A stretch of DNA of 58,358 bases, from contig JAKQHS010000155.1 of the NCBI GenBank assembly GCA_029557915.1, positions 1-58,358 of the forward strand, in the 5' to 3' direction. Positions within the stretch are counted from its first letter, which is position 1; each line of letters opens with the position of its first letter. The notes beneath the pieces are model-generated. The model made no database searches and was not told where the DNA came from. It was given only the letters and a program-made list of their open reading frames with translations. The DNA is from Bacteroidota bacterium. GTDB lineage: Bacteria > Bacteroidota > Bacteroidia > Chitinophagales > Saprospiraceae. The position numbers and the translations under genes are program-made. This document shows, piece after piece, positions 35,863 through 44,069 of this stretch.

Positions 35863-36590
35863 GTGCCCGGCGCATAAAGGGTTGTTTCAGAGCTACCGTT
35901 CCGAAAACTCGGAATCTCGGTATTCACCTGAAACGGAAAAGTAAAATGCTAGAAGTTGAATGTATCGTATTACCTCAGGCATCCTGCTAAAAAGCTTCAG
36001 GCGGGACGCACTGAAGCAACCACGCTTTTGTTTGGCAGTATACTGGGGTTTTAGCAAAATGGTAGAAATTGAAAGTACTGGCCTACCTAGGGCATCCTGC
36101 TAAAAAGCTTCAGGCGGGACGCACTGAAGCAACTACGCTTTTGTTTGGCGGTATACTGGAGATTTTAGCAAAATGGTAGAAATTGAAAGTACTGGCCTAC
36201 CTAGGGCATCCTTCTAAAAAGCTTCAGGCGGGACGCACTGAAGCAACCACGCTTTTGTTTGGTAGTATACTGTGGTTTTAGAAAAATGGTAGAAATTGAA
36301 AGTACTGGCCTACTTAGAGCATTCTGCTAAAAAACTTCAGGCGAGACGCTCTGAAGCAACTAAGCTGGTAAACCACTTTGGGCTGACTAAAAATTCCAGT
36401 TGTTGTTTATGTTCCTGGGCGCATAAGGGGTTGTTTCAGGCGTCCTCGCCTGAAACGGGAAAGCAGAATGTTATATATTGGAAGTACTGGTTTACCAAGG
36501 CATTCTGCTAAAAAGCTACAGGCGAGACGCACTGAAGCAACCACGCTTTTGTTTGGCGATATCCATTCTGCTAAAAAACTAGCAAAATGT
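35863..36590. repeat. Cluster of two kinds of hairpin repeat between the helicase and DUF697 genes
   Basis: Unit P contains CATCCTGCTAAAAAGCTTCAG, a hairpin GCTTCAG...CTGAAGC enclosing GCG...CGC, and a tail CACGCTTTTGTTTGGC. It begins at about 35980, 36093, 36207, 36320 and 36500, with a fragment at 36564; the first periods are 113-114 nt. Unit Q has GCGCATAA(A/G)GGGTTGTTTCAG and closes with CTGAAAC. Copy one at 35884-35934 is a three-tier nested hairpin (GTTTCAG, TACCG, TTCCGA arms). Copy two is a perfect 10-bp hairpin GTTTCAGGCG / CGCCTGAAAC at 36433-36456. No gene is seen in this 765-nt gap. Confidence 0.9.
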
Positions 36591-36598
36591 TCTCTATC

Positions 36599-37273
36599 TC
36601 AGATCCTGCCCAGCAGTTTTTCCTTCTGGCTGTTGTATTCTTCTTCGGAGAGGACTCCCCGGTTTTTGAGATCGTTCAGTCTTTCAAGGGCGGCAAAGAT
36701 TTCCTCCCTGGACTGGGACGAACTTGATTTTTGTTCTTTTTCGGCGCGGACGCTGAATTCTTTTCCTCTTTCAAACTCCTCCTGGTATTTGGATTTTGCT
36801 TGTTCGGCGTTGAAATCGGAAAGGGTGCCTCCCTTACCAAAATGCTGAATAAACACTTGTCCGACCGCATAGGTGCTTGCACCCGACAAGACCGACATGG
36901 AAGCCGCGCCAAGGATGGAACCGATCAGGGGAATGGCTTTCACCGCGGAGGCCGCCAGTCTGGCCAGTGAAGTCCCTACCAGCGAAGAGACGATGCTTTT
37001 GCCCACTTGTTCATTAAAATCGACCCCATAGAGTTTTGCCAGGGAGCGGATCATATTGATTTGTACCCCGGTGACGGCTGCAAAATCCACCAGGGGTACG
37101 GGGATAAGGCCTCCCCCTACCGCAAGTAATAAATGGGTTTTTACTATTTCCTGGGCCAGGTCATTCTTATTGTTTTTGTCGTTGTTCATGCTGAAATTCA
37201 TTTTTTTACTAAAATTATAGGCCTGCTTTCCGCCTTTGAATAAAATTCGACCAATATCCGTGTATATCGACAT
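36599..37273 (-). CDS. DUF697 (YcjF-like) protein with C-terminal SHOCT domain
   Basis: 224 aa. The core LLLAVGGGLIPVPLVDFAAVTGVQINMIRSLAKLYGV, LVGTSLARLAASAVKAIPLIGSILGAASMSVLSGASTYAVGQVFIQHF fits the DUF697 pattern of small membrane-associated proteins with two Gly/Ala-rich hydrophobic hairpins. After a charged linker, the last 30 residues (LERLNDLKNRGVLSEEEYNSQKEKLLGRI type) are a SHOCT domain, a short helical oligomerisation tail. No GTPase domain is attached, unlike some relatives. Function unknown. Confidence 0.75.
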   Translation of the reverse strand: MSIYTDIGRILFKGGKQAYNFSKKMNFSMNNDKNNKNDLAQEIVKTHLLLAVGGGLIPVPLVDFAAVTGVQINMIRSLAKLYGVDFNEQVGKSIVSSLVGTSLARLAASAVKAIPLIGSILGAASMSVLSGASTYAVGQVFIQHFGKGGTLSDFNAEQAKSKYQEEFERGKEFSVRAEKEQKSSSSQSREEIFAALERLNDLKNRGVLSEEEYNSQKEKLLGRI

Positions 37274-37377
37274 GTAAGTAGTACAAATTCTGTCTAAACT
37301 TAGTTCCGGTTTTGGGCATCCTTACCGGGTGGTATAGGATCAATGAGCCTTTCAAGCCTCCCGGGTCACTCTTTCAA

Positions 37378-38004
37378 TCAGGGGATCTCCAAAATCTTAT
37401 GGGTCTGAAGGCTGAGTTTCCATTTTGGATGATTCCTGCAGTATTCCAGGCATTTTGCGGTGTTGATCTTCTGCAGAGGGCCGTCCATGGGTTGCAGGCT
37501 GAAATGGTCAAAATCCAGGAATTCAAATCTTTCCGGTAGGGCCTCTTCCTGGGGATAAACCAGTTTCAGTTCATTGCCCCTGGTGATGGCGAGGGCCGTA
37601 TCCGATTTGGGGCTCACACAAACCCAGTCTATGCCTTCCGGAAGGGGCAGGGTCCCATTGGTTTCTATTGCAATGATGATCCCCTCGCGGTGAAAGGCAT
37701 CCACCAGGGCCTGGTCCATTTGTAATGCCGGTTCCCCTCCCGTACAGACCAGGTAAATGGGGATTTCAGGATCCGGCCAAAGCGAACGGATTACACCGAC
37801 TAGGCCTTCCGCGTCGTATTTTCCTCCGTGAAGCCCGTCCAGGCCCACAAAATCCGTATCACAGAATTTACATATGGCGGAGGCGCGGTGCGATTCGAGT
37901 CCATTCCAAAGGTTACATCCGGCAAAACGCAGGAACACCGCGGGGCGGCCGGTATGCACGCCTTCACCCTGCAGGGTATAAAATATTTCTTTTACCAGGT
38001 ACAT
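37378..38004 (-). CDS. queE: 7-carboxy-7-deazaguanine synthase
   Basis: 208 aa radical-SAM enzyme making the deazaguanine core of queuosine precursors. The N-terminus MYLVKEIFYTLQGEGVHTGRPAVFLRFAGCNLW is diagnostic. The cluster cysteines are spaced C-x14-C-x2-C (CNLWNGLE...CKFC), the long-loop variant known in this family. TDFVG, YLVCTGGEPALQ and ETNGTLPLP follow. It is the last gene of the heptose operon, 8 nt after the ridA-like gene. queC, queD or queF are not in the window. Confidence 0.93.
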   Translation of the reverse strand: MYLVKEIFYTLQGEGVHTGRPAVFLRFAGCNLWNGLESHRASAICKFCDTDFVGLDGLHGGKYDAEGLVGVIRSLWPDPEIPIYLVCTGGEPALQMDQALVDAFHREGIIIAIETNGTLPLPEGIDWVCVSPKSDTALAITRGNELKLVYPQEEALPERFEFLDFDHFSLQPMDGPLQKINTAKCLEYCRNHPKWKLSLQTHKILEIP

Positions 38005-38012
38005 GGATAGAT

Positions 38013-38426
38013 CTAAACACCGGTGCCCGGGTCTGCGTTCCCCTGACTGACCAGGGCGGTAGCTTCAATTTCCACCAACATATCCGGATCTATCAGGGCA
38101 GCCACCTGGACCATGGCCGTGGCCGGTTTTATTTTTCCGAAAAACTCTCCGTGGGCCTTGCCCGCTTCTTCCCATCTGGTGATGTCCGTCACATAGATGC
38201 GTGTCCGGATCACGTCATGCATGGAAGATCCGGCGCGTTGCAGGGCCGATTCAATGATTTCAAGACAGATCCTGGTCTGCAGGTAAAGGTCATCCTTACC
38301 CACCAGTTTTCCGTCCTTCACGGCCGTAGTGCCGGAAACTTCGATCAGGTCCCCGATGCGGATCGCCCGGCTATAGCCGACAAGGTCTTCCCATTTGGCC
38401 CCTGAACTGATGTGTAAACGATTCAT
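38013..38426 (-). CDS. RidA/YjgF-family protein lacking the catalytic arginine
   Basis: 137 aa, a full-length Rid-family protein (VSGTTAVKDGKLVGKDDLYLQTRICLEIIESALQRAGSSMHDVIRTRIYVTDI, FFGKIKPATAMVQVAALIDPDMLVEIEATA). In enamine/imine deaminase RidA the conserved segment is PARS-like with a catalytic Arg; here it reads PATAMVQV, with Thr at that position. It should therefore belong to one of the other Rid subgroups, and deaminase activity should not be assumed. It overlaps gmhB by 4 nt, so it is coupled to the heptose genes. Confidence 0.88.
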   Translation of the reverse strand: MNRLHISSGAKWEDLVGYSRAIRIGDLIEVSGTTAVKDGKLVGKDDLYLQTRICLEIIESALQRAGSSMHDVIRTRIYVTDITRWEEAGKAHGEFFGKIKPATAMVQVAALIDPDMLVEIEATALVSQGNADPGTGV

Positions 38427-38968
38427 TTTTTTACAAAGTTAAGGTAAAAGTCCATGAGGTCCCGGAAGCTGTGTTCAGCCAGGTCCTTTGATCCTGCAGG
38501 GCTTGCAGCAATGAGTATGGTGGTCATGCCGAGGTTTTTCCCAAAAAGAAGGTCCATGTCGGTGTCGCCCACCATTACCGAGCGGTCAAAATCGATTTCG
38601 GGGAAATCGGCCTTGGCCCATTTCCCCATGTCCGGATTGGGCTTCCTGCAGTTGGCTTGCCGGGACTCCAGGTCCGGACAATGATAGACACGGTCGATAT
38701 GTCCTCCTGATTTGCGGATGACTTTTTTCATATTCCGGTGGATGTTTGCAAGGTCGGCTTCGGTCATCTTCCCCTTGCCGATGCCCTGCTGGTTGGTGAC
38801 CACCAGGATCCGGTCAAAATAAGGGCGCAGGAGGCCTAAAGCCCGGAGCGTCCCGGGCAGGAAGTCAAATTCTTTCCATGTTTTTACATAGTCGCCGGGC
38901 AGCCTCCGGTTGATCACCCCGTCCCGGTCCAGAAACAAGGCCTTGCCCGTTTTTTTCTTTTTGGTCAT
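38423..38968 (-). CDS. gmhB: D-glycero-D-manno-heptose 1,7-bisphosphate 7-phosphatase
   Basis: 181 aa HAD-superfamily phosphatase. Motif I is FLDRDGVINRRLPGDYV, motif II VTNQQGIGKG, motif III RKPNPDM and motif IV GDTDMDLLFG. The zinc-loop region shows CPDLESRQANC. It removes the C7 phosphate in heptose synthesis. The flanking gmhA, hddA and hddC homologues support this over histidinol phosphatase. Four-nt overlaps on both sides. Confidence 0.9.
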   Translation of the reverse strand: MTKKKKTGKALFLDRDGVINRRLPGDYVKTWKEFDFLPGTLRALGLLRPYFDRILVVTNQQGIGKGKMTEADLANIHRNMKKVIRKSGGHIDRVYHCPDLESRQANCRKPNPDMGKWAKADFPEIDFDRSVMVGDTDMDLLFGKNLGMTTILIAASPAGSKDLAEHSFRDLMDFYLNFVKK

Positions 38969-39657
38969 CGAAGGTCGAGGGATTGAATTTTGCGGTAATC
39001 TTCAGGAATGCCGATATCGATAAAGGAAGCGGGTGAACGGTATCCCCCGATTTTTATTTCCTTCACCATTTTTTCAAAAAAGTCCTTTTCCAGGGAAAAG
39101 GCGGTATCCGGGGGATAATCCCGGAGCAGGCCCGGATTGAAATAATAGATCCCTCCGTTGATATAACCGGTTTCGAGCCATTTTTTTTCTTCAAAATGAA
39201 CGATTCGGTCTTTTGATCCCAGGCTCACCGAACCGTACCGGTCAAAGCGGTTCATCTTTTTCAGGGCGAGGGTGACCGCATGGCCCGCGAGTCGGTGCTT
39301 TTGTCTCATCTTTTCGAGGTTTACCTTGAACCAGGTGTCCCCGTTGCATACAAATACCGGTTTGTTTCCGGTGAGCGTCATAGCCCGCTTAGTAGCTCCT
39401 CCGGTTCCCAGGGCTTTTTTTTCCACGGAGTATTCCAGCGGAAGTCCCTGGAAATCGGTACCAAAATACTCGATGACCTGGCCGGCATGGAAAGAAACGG
39501 CCAGGATGATTTTTTTGATTCCCTGTTTTTTCAAATAATTCAACTGCCAGTGCAGGAAAGGTTTGCCCTGCACGGGGACCAGGGCCTTTGGGATCAGATC
39601 CCCGGTGACCGGGCGAAGCCGGGTGCCCAGTCCGCCTGCAAGGACAATGGCGATCAT
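38965..39657 (-). CDS. hddC: Heptose 1-phosphate nucleotidyltransferase (HddC-like)
   Basis: 230 aa sugar-nucleotide transferase. It has VLAGGLGTRLRPVTGDLIPKALVPV (nucleotide-binding loop), FLHWQLNYLKKQGIKKIIL, LGTGGATKRAM and VCNGDTWFKVNL. The operon with hddA implies activation of D-glycero-alpha-D-manno-heptose 1-phosphate to the GDP sugar. From sequence alone the nucleotide (GTP versus CTP) is not proven. It overlaps gmhA by 1 nt and gmhB by 4 nt. Confidence 0.85.
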   Translation of the reverse strand: MIAIVLAGGLGTRLRPVTGDLIPKALVPVQGKPFLHWQLNYLKKQGIKKIILAVSFHAGQVIEYFGTDFQGLPLEYSVEKKALGTGGATKRAMTLTGNKPVFVCNGDTWFKVNLEKMRQKHRLAGHAVTLALKKMNRFDRYGSVSLGSKDRIVHFEEKKWLETGYINGGIYYFNPGLLRDYPPDTAFSLEKDFFEKMVKEIKIGGYRSPASFIDIGIPEDYRKIQSLDLR

Positions 39658-40235
39658 CAGGGAAACAAGGATTTTTCGACCAGTTCACAAAGGATATGTC
39701 CGATGGTGATATGGCTTTCCTGTATGCGGGGAGTATCCGTGGAGGGCACGTTGATTAAAAGGTCGCTCAGGACTGCCATCTTTCCCCCGGTGGCCCCTGT
39801 GAAACCAATGCAGATCATGCCAAGGGCATGGGCCGCCTCAAAAGCATGGAGTATGTTTGGGGAGTTGCCGGAGGTGCTCAGCCCGATGAGAATATCTCCT
39901 TTCTTCCCAATCCCTTTTATCATCCTGGAATACACCTGATCATAACCGTAGTCGTTCCCAACCGCGGTGAGATAGGAAGTATTGACATGCAGGGCTTCCG
40001 AATAAAGGGGCGGGCGGTCTTTATAAAATCGGCCGGAAAATTCAGCGGCCAGGTGCTGGGCATCCGCCGCGCTGCCTCCATTGCCGCAAAACAGGATTTT
40101 GCCGCCATTCCGGAAAGTTTCGATGCAGGTTTTGGCGGCCTGGTCGATTTTTTCGATCAGCGCCCGGTCCCGGCAGATCTCATTTTTGACCCGGACGCTG
40201 GCTTCTATGGTTTGAATAATTTTTTCCTGAAACAT
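39657..40235 (-). CDS. gmhA: Sedoheptulose 7-phosphate isomerase
   Basis: 192 aa SIS-domain protein, first step of heptose synthesis. Signature segments are KILFCGNGGSAADAQHLAAEFSGRF, ALHVNTSYLTAVGNDYGYDQVYSRMI, DILIGLSTSGNSPNIL and ESHITIGHILCELVE. The His and Glu of the isomerase site are in the last two kinds of segment. It starts 3 nt after hddA. Confidence 0.93.
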   Translation of the reverse strand: MFQEKIIQTIEASVRVKNEICRDRALIEKIDQAAKTCIETFRNGGKILFCGNGGSAADAQHLAAEFSGRFYKDRPPLYSEALHVNTSYLTAVGNDYGYDQVYSRMIKGIGKKGDILIGLSTSGNSPNILHAFEAAHALGMICIGFTGATGGKMAVLSDLLINVPSTDTPRIQESHITIGHILCELVEKSLFP

Positions 40236-40238
40236 GAT

Positions 40239-41270
40239 TCAATGATGGTTGATGGTCCAGGTGGTAATCCCCTGTTGCATAAAGTTGAATGGCCTGAAAA
40301 CCCCGCCCATGGGTTCAAGGGCGCGGATGATTTTATACCTGGTATTGCCCGGTGCATAGAGCATCAGAAAACCTCCGCCGCCCGCTCCGGAGATTTTACC
40401 GCCGGTGGCCCCGTGTTTCAGGGCCTGTTCATAGATCTCGTCGATCAGGGGGTTGGATATGCCTGCGGCGGTTTTCTTTTTTTGTTGCCAGCCATAGTCC
40501 AGCAAGGCCCCGATTTCATTCAGGCGGCCGGTGAGCAGGGCTTCCTTCATGAGGATGGCCTGTTCTTTCAGTTTGTGGGCGGCATCCAGGGACTGCTCTT
40601 TTTTAATGGTGAAATTGGAAGCTTGTTTTTCAATAATGGTCGAAGACAGCCTGGAGGTGCCGGTATAATAGAGGAGGATGTTCAATTCAAGTTCGTGGAT
40701 GTATTCCGGTCGGATGCGGAGCGGGTTGACGATCACTTTATCGTCTTTGTAAAATTCCATAAAATTGAATCCTCCGAAAGTGGCCGCATACTGGTCCTGT
40801 TTCCCCCCGGCGATTTTTAGATCGTGTCTTTCGATCTGGTAGGCGGTGCGGGCGAGGTCGTATTCACCCAAAGGCAGTTTGAGCCATTCGCCGTAAGCGG
40901 CCGCGATGGCTACCGTGAGGGTGGACGAAGCGCCGAGGCCGGACCCTTTGGGCACATCCACGTAGGTGCTGATGCCGTAGGAGGGCAATTTGCCCTTGTG
41001 GTTTTTAAAGATATGGTTATGGGTCCCTTTGATCAGATCGAGCTTGCCGTCGATCTCCAGCTTCCGGGTTTTGCGGTAGTCCAGGGATTCGTCGAGGTCC
41101 AGGGATTCGATCCGGATCCGGTTGTCTCTGGAGGGAAGGATGGTGGCATGGGCAAAGATGCTGATCGTCGCGTTGAGGATGGCCCCGCCATAAAGATCGG
41201 AATAAGGCGAAACATCCGTGCCCCCGCCCGCCAGGCCGATGCGAAGGGGTGCTCTCGATCTGATAATCAT
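40239..41270 (-). CDS. hddA: D-glycero-alpha-D-manno-heptose 7-phosphate kinase (GHMP kinase)
   Basis: 343 aa from the ATG at 41270 (MIIRSRAPLRIGLAGGGTDVSPYSDLYGG); the frame stays open into repeat DNA upstream. GHMP-kinase features are GLAGGGTDVSPY, the ATP loop PKGSGLGASSTLTVA and the C-terminal GGKISGAGGGGFLML. With gmhA, gmhB and hddC it makes GDP-D-glycero-alpha-D-manno-heptose, used in surface glycans. First gene of a six-gene operon; a promoter box lies 4 nt upstream. Confidence 0.9.
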   Translation of the reverse strand: MIIRSRAPLRIGLAGGGTDVSPYSDLYGGAILNATISIFAHATILPSRDNRIRIESLDLDESLDYRKTRKLEIDGKLDLIKGTHNHIFKNHKGKLPSYGISTYVDVPKGSGLGASSTLTVAIAAAYGEWLKLPLGEYDLARTAYQIERHDLKIAGGKQDQYAATFGGFNFMEFYKDDKVIVNPLRIRPEYIHELELNILLYYTGTSRLSSTIIEKQASNFTIKKEQSLDAAHKLKEQAILMKEALLTGRLNEIGALLDYGWQQKKKTAAGISNPLIDEIYEQALKHGATGGKISGAGGGGFLMLYAPGNTRYKIIRALEPMGGVFRPFNFMQQGITTWTINHH

Positions 41271-41274
41271 GGTC

Positions 41275-41282
41275 CAAAGATA
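41275..41282 (-). promoter_or_regulatory. TAnnTTTG -7 box of the heptose operon
   Basis: TATCTTTG on the minus strand, separated by GACC from the hddA ATG. A leaderless or near-leaderless transcript is inferred. Confidence 0.55.
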
Positions 41283-41384
41283 CCATCCCGGTTTAATATT
41301 AAAAAAGTTGGATATATGAAGGGTGACATACAAAAGGTTGGGCCGAAGTCCGAATGTGGGTGGGCCGAAGTCCGAACATGGGTT

Positions 41385-41836
41385 TCCCACAACGTCACAG
41401 CGATGCGAAGGGCGCGAATGAAAAATTTGTGTTCTTCGTGGCCATCGTGGGAGTCAGCTTTCCTGCAAATATTTCCCACAACGACACAGCGAAGCGAAGA
41501 GCACGAAGGAATTTTTTAAATGATTCGTGGCCTACGTAGGGCCGAAGCTAAGCTTCGTCCTAATATGGGGTCGATGTCCGAACATGGGTTCCCACAACGA
41601 CACAGCGAAGCGAAGAGCACGAATGAATTAATTGTGTTCTTCATGGCCTTTGTGGGAGTCAGCTTCCCCACTAATATTTCCCACAACGACACAACGAAGC
41701 GAAGTGCACGAAGGAATTTTTTGTGTGCTTCGTGGCCTTGGTGGGAGTCAGCTTTCCCTGCTCATATTTCCCACAACGACACAGCAAAGCGAAGAGTACG
41801 AAGGAATTTTTTAAATGATTCGTGGCCTTCGTGGGC
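41385..41836. repeat. Five dispersed hairpin modules in a row
   Basis: Modules at about 41385-41452, 41473-41540, 41590-41657, 41678-41747 and 41768-41836. Each starts TCCCACAACGACACAGCGAAG, continues GCGAAG(A/G)GCACGAA(G/T)GAA, and ends CTTCGTGGCC(T/A)T(C/T)GTGGGA. They are linked by spacers such as GTCAGCTTTCCTGCAAATAT. Ends and centre are self-complementary. Palindromic CGAAGCTAAGCTTCG-type hairpins follow modules 2 and 5. This fills the gap between hddA and the glycosyltransferase; no gene is seen. Confidence 0.85.
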
Positions 41837-41889
41837 CCGAAGCGAAGCTTCGCCCAAACATGGAGATGGCCTCCACACGGAACACTTCG

Positions 41890-43002
41890 TCATTCCAGGA
41901 CGGCCTGCGCCATCTTTTCCCAGGAATATTTTTTTTTCGTTTCTTCCAGGGCTGTGGTGAAAGCGGTCTGATCGGCCATTGAAAAAAAGGTTTCGATGGC
42001 TCCGGCAATTTCTTCCGGATTTACCCCGACTACAAAGCCGGTCCTGCCGTCTTCAATGATTTCATGGAGCCCGCCGACCCGGGTGACGATGGTGGGTTTA
42101 TTAAAATGGATGGCGATTTGCGCGATGCCGCTCTGGGTGGCGGATTTATAAGGTTGCACCACCAGGTCGGCGGCGCAGAAATAGTACCTCACTTCTTCAT
42201 TGCTGATAAACCGGGTATGCAGGATCAGTTTTTCCCTTATGCCCAGGGCCTCGATGCGCCCAAGGTAGGGGGCGGAGTCCGTATAAAATTCGCCGGCGAT
42301 GATAAACCTCAGTTTGTCCAGGCTGGGGGGGAGCAGGGCGATGGCGTCGAGCAGGAGGTCCAGCCCTTTGTATTCCCTTATGAATCCAAAGAAAAGGACA
42401 TATTGGCAATCCGGGTCCAGCCGCAGATGGCCGACTGCTTCGGCCCTGGAAACCGCCTGGCCATAATTGTCGTAAATCGGGTGTGGAATCAGCCGGCTGG
42501 GTTTGCCGGTCTTAAAGTCATCCAGGTCACGCCCGACTTGTTCCGACATATAGATAAAACGGTCGATGCAAGCTAAAAAATAGCGGGTAAACAGTTTGTC
42601 TCCGGGCCTTTTTTCGTGGGGGACCACATTGTCGAGGATGCTGATGGCGAGGGTGTTTTTGGTTTTTGCTATCCGGATCACGCTGGAAAGGGCTGGACCC
42701 ATGAGCGGGAGCCAGAATTTGCAGATGATGAGGTCGGGCTTGAGACGGCGCAGTTTCAGTCCGGTAAGTATCCAGTTGAACGGGTTGAAGGCGTGCAGCC
42801 ACCGGTAAATAGTCAGGGGAGGACTGGGATCCTCACTCATCTGGGACTTCCCGGGGAATAAAAAGGAAGGATATTGAACGGTGAAGGTGACCAGGTCGAC
42901 CCGGTGGCCCATCCGGATCAGTTCTTCCGCAAGCCGCTCATTAAAGGCGGCGAGTCCTCCCCGGAAGGGATAGGCGGTGCCCAGGATCACGATGTGTTTC
43001 AT
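41890..43002 (-). CDS. Glycosyltransferase, GT4-like (GT-B fold)
   Basis: 370 aa. The N-terminus VILGTAYPFRGGLAAFNERLAEELIRMGHRVDLVTF is a GT-B acceptor domain. The C-terminal donor domain has YVLFFGFIREYKGLDLLLDAIALL, FIIAGEFYTDS, YYFCAADLVVQPYKSATQSGIAQIAIHFNKPTIVTRVGGLHEII and VGVNPEEIAGAIETF. These are group 1 glycosyltransferase features. Sugar and acceptor unknown. It overlaps the upstream GT2 gene by 4 nt, so both likely build the same glycan; the nearby heptose genes make a heptose-containing glycan a reasonable guess. Confidence 0.88.
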   Translation of the reverse strand: MKHIVILGTAYPFRGGLAAFNERLAEELIRMGHRVDLVTFTVQYPSFLFPGKSQMSEDPSPPLTIYRWLHAFNPFNWILTGLKLRRLKPDLIICKFWLPLMGPALSSVIRIAKTKNTLAISILDNVVPHEKRPGDKLFTRYFLACIDRFIYMSEQVGRDLDDFKTGKPSRLIPHPIYDNYGQAVSRAEAVGHLRLDPDCQYVLFFGFIREYKGLDLLLDAIALLPPSLDKLRFIIAGEFYTDSAPYLGRIEALGIREKLILHTRFISNEEVRYYFCAADLVVQPYKSATQSGIAQIAIHFNKPTIVTRVGGLHEIIEDGRTGFVVGVNPEEIAGAIETFFSMADQTAFTTALEETKKKYSWEKMAQAVLE

Positions 43003-43940
43003 GCCCTGATCTGCTTTTCGATCTGGTAGTGGTGTTTGACCGCCGCATTCCGGGTCACCAGTTCCGCGATAAATCCGGACATAAACAATTGCAGGCCGAC
43101 GATGAGGAAAAGGATGCCCAGGTAAAAGATCGGCCGGTTTGCAATGGAAATAAAATCAAAAAAGAATTTCCCGATGGTGAGGTAGGTCAGGATAAAAAAG
43201 CCGATAAAAAAAATGAGGAGACCGAAGGTGCCGAAAAGGTGCATGGGCCGTTTTCCAAATTTCCCGACAAACATGATGGTGGCCAGGTCCAGGAAACCAT
43301 TGACAAACCGTTCCATTCCGAATTTGGTGGTGCCGTATTTCCTGGCCTGGTGGGCGACCACTTTTTCACCGATTTTGGCAAAACCGGCCCATTTGGCGAT
43401 CACCGGGATGTAGCGGTGCATTTCTCCATCCACTTCGATGTTCTTGACCACTTCCTGCCGGTAAATCTTGAGCCCGCAATTCATATCGTGCAAGCGGATG
43501 CCGGACATCCTGCTTGTGGTCCAGTTGTAGAGTTTGGACGGAAGGTTTTTGGTGAGGGCATTGTCATACCTCTTTTTTTTCCATCCGGAGACCAGGTCCA
43601 GTTTTTCACTTCGGATCTTTTCCACCAGGCCCGGGATTTCATCGGGGCTGTCTTGCAGATCGGCATCCATGGTGACCACATAGTGGCCGCGGGTGGCATG
43701 GAAACCGGTGTTTAGCGCGGCGGCCTTTCCGTAATTTCTCCGGAAGCGAAAAGCGCGAATGTTTTCATTAAAAGCGGCCAGTTTTTCAATCACTTCCCAG
43801 GAGCGGTCGGTGGAGCCGTCATCCACAAACAGGATTTCATAGCTGAAATTGTTTTCCCGCATGATCCTGGAAATCCAGGCTTCCAGCTCCGGAAGCGATT
43901 CGGCTTCATTGTATAATGGAATAACGACAGAAATATCCAA
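42999..43940 (-). CDS. Membrane-bound GT2 glycosyltransferase (DPM1/GtrB-like)
   Basis: 313 aa with a TTG start at 43940 (MDISVVIPLYNEAESLPEL); no ATG lies at the conserved N-terminus, and a GAGGGG Shine-Dalgarno-like stretch precedes it. The GT-A domain shows LFVDDGSTDRSWEVIE, NYGKAAALNTGFHATRGHYVVTMDADLQDSPDEIP (DxD) and ARKYGTTKFGMERF. Two C-terminal membrane helices follow (LFGTFGLLIFFIGFFILTYL; PIFYLGILFLIVGLQLFMSGF). Such enzymes charge a polyprenyl phosphate with a sugar. Coupled to the GT4 gene. Confidence 0.9.
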   Translation of the reverse strand: MDISVVIPLYNEAESLPELEAWISRIMRENNFSYEILFVDDGSTDRSWEVIEKLAAFNENIRAFRFRRNYGKAAALNTGFHATRGHYVVTMDADLQDSPDEIPGLVEKIRSEKLDLVSGWKKKRYDNALTKNLPSKLYNWTTSRMSGIRLHDMNCGLKIYRQEVVKNIEVDGEMHRYIPVIAKWAGFAKIGEKVVAHQARKYGTTKFGMERFVNGFLDLATIMFVGKFGKRPMHLFGTFGLLIFFIGFFILTYLTIGKFFFDFISIANRPIFYLGILFLIVGLQLFMSGFIAELVTRNAAVKHHYQIEKQIRA

Positions 43941-43961
43941 GGCCCCTCGGTAAAATTTTTA

Positions 43962-43969
43962 CAAAGCTA
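43962..43969 (-). promoter_or_regulatory. TAnnTTTG -7 box of the glycosyltransferase pair
   Basis: TAGCTTTG on the minus strand, 21 nt before the TTG start of the GT2 gene. Confidence 0.45.
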
Positions 43970-44006
43970 ATGATTCCGGCTATTAAACGGATAGTAAGGG
44001 ATTCGG

Positions 44007-44057
44007 AAACACCGGGGGTGTTTTCAAGACAGGGGATGTTTTCGAAACTCTCCCTGT
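44007..44057 (-). terminator. Two consecutive hairpins after the DUF4199 gene
   Basis: AAACACC-GGG-GGTGTTT at 44007-44023 and ACAGGG...CCCTGT at 44029-44057 with an inner GTTTC/GAAAC pair. They lie just past the stop of the DUF4199 gene (minus strand). Neither has a strong T run. Confidence 0.4.
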
Positions 44058-44069
44058 TTTACCAACAAA

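Noticed and set aside
35863-36590. Integron attC array
   Set aside because: Unit size and internal dyads are suggestive, but there are no cassette ORFs between units, no integrase, and the attC core sequences are not seen.
38013-38426. Naming the Rid protein ridA with deaminase function
   Set aside because: The catalytic arginine position holds Thr, so the specific function is not supported.
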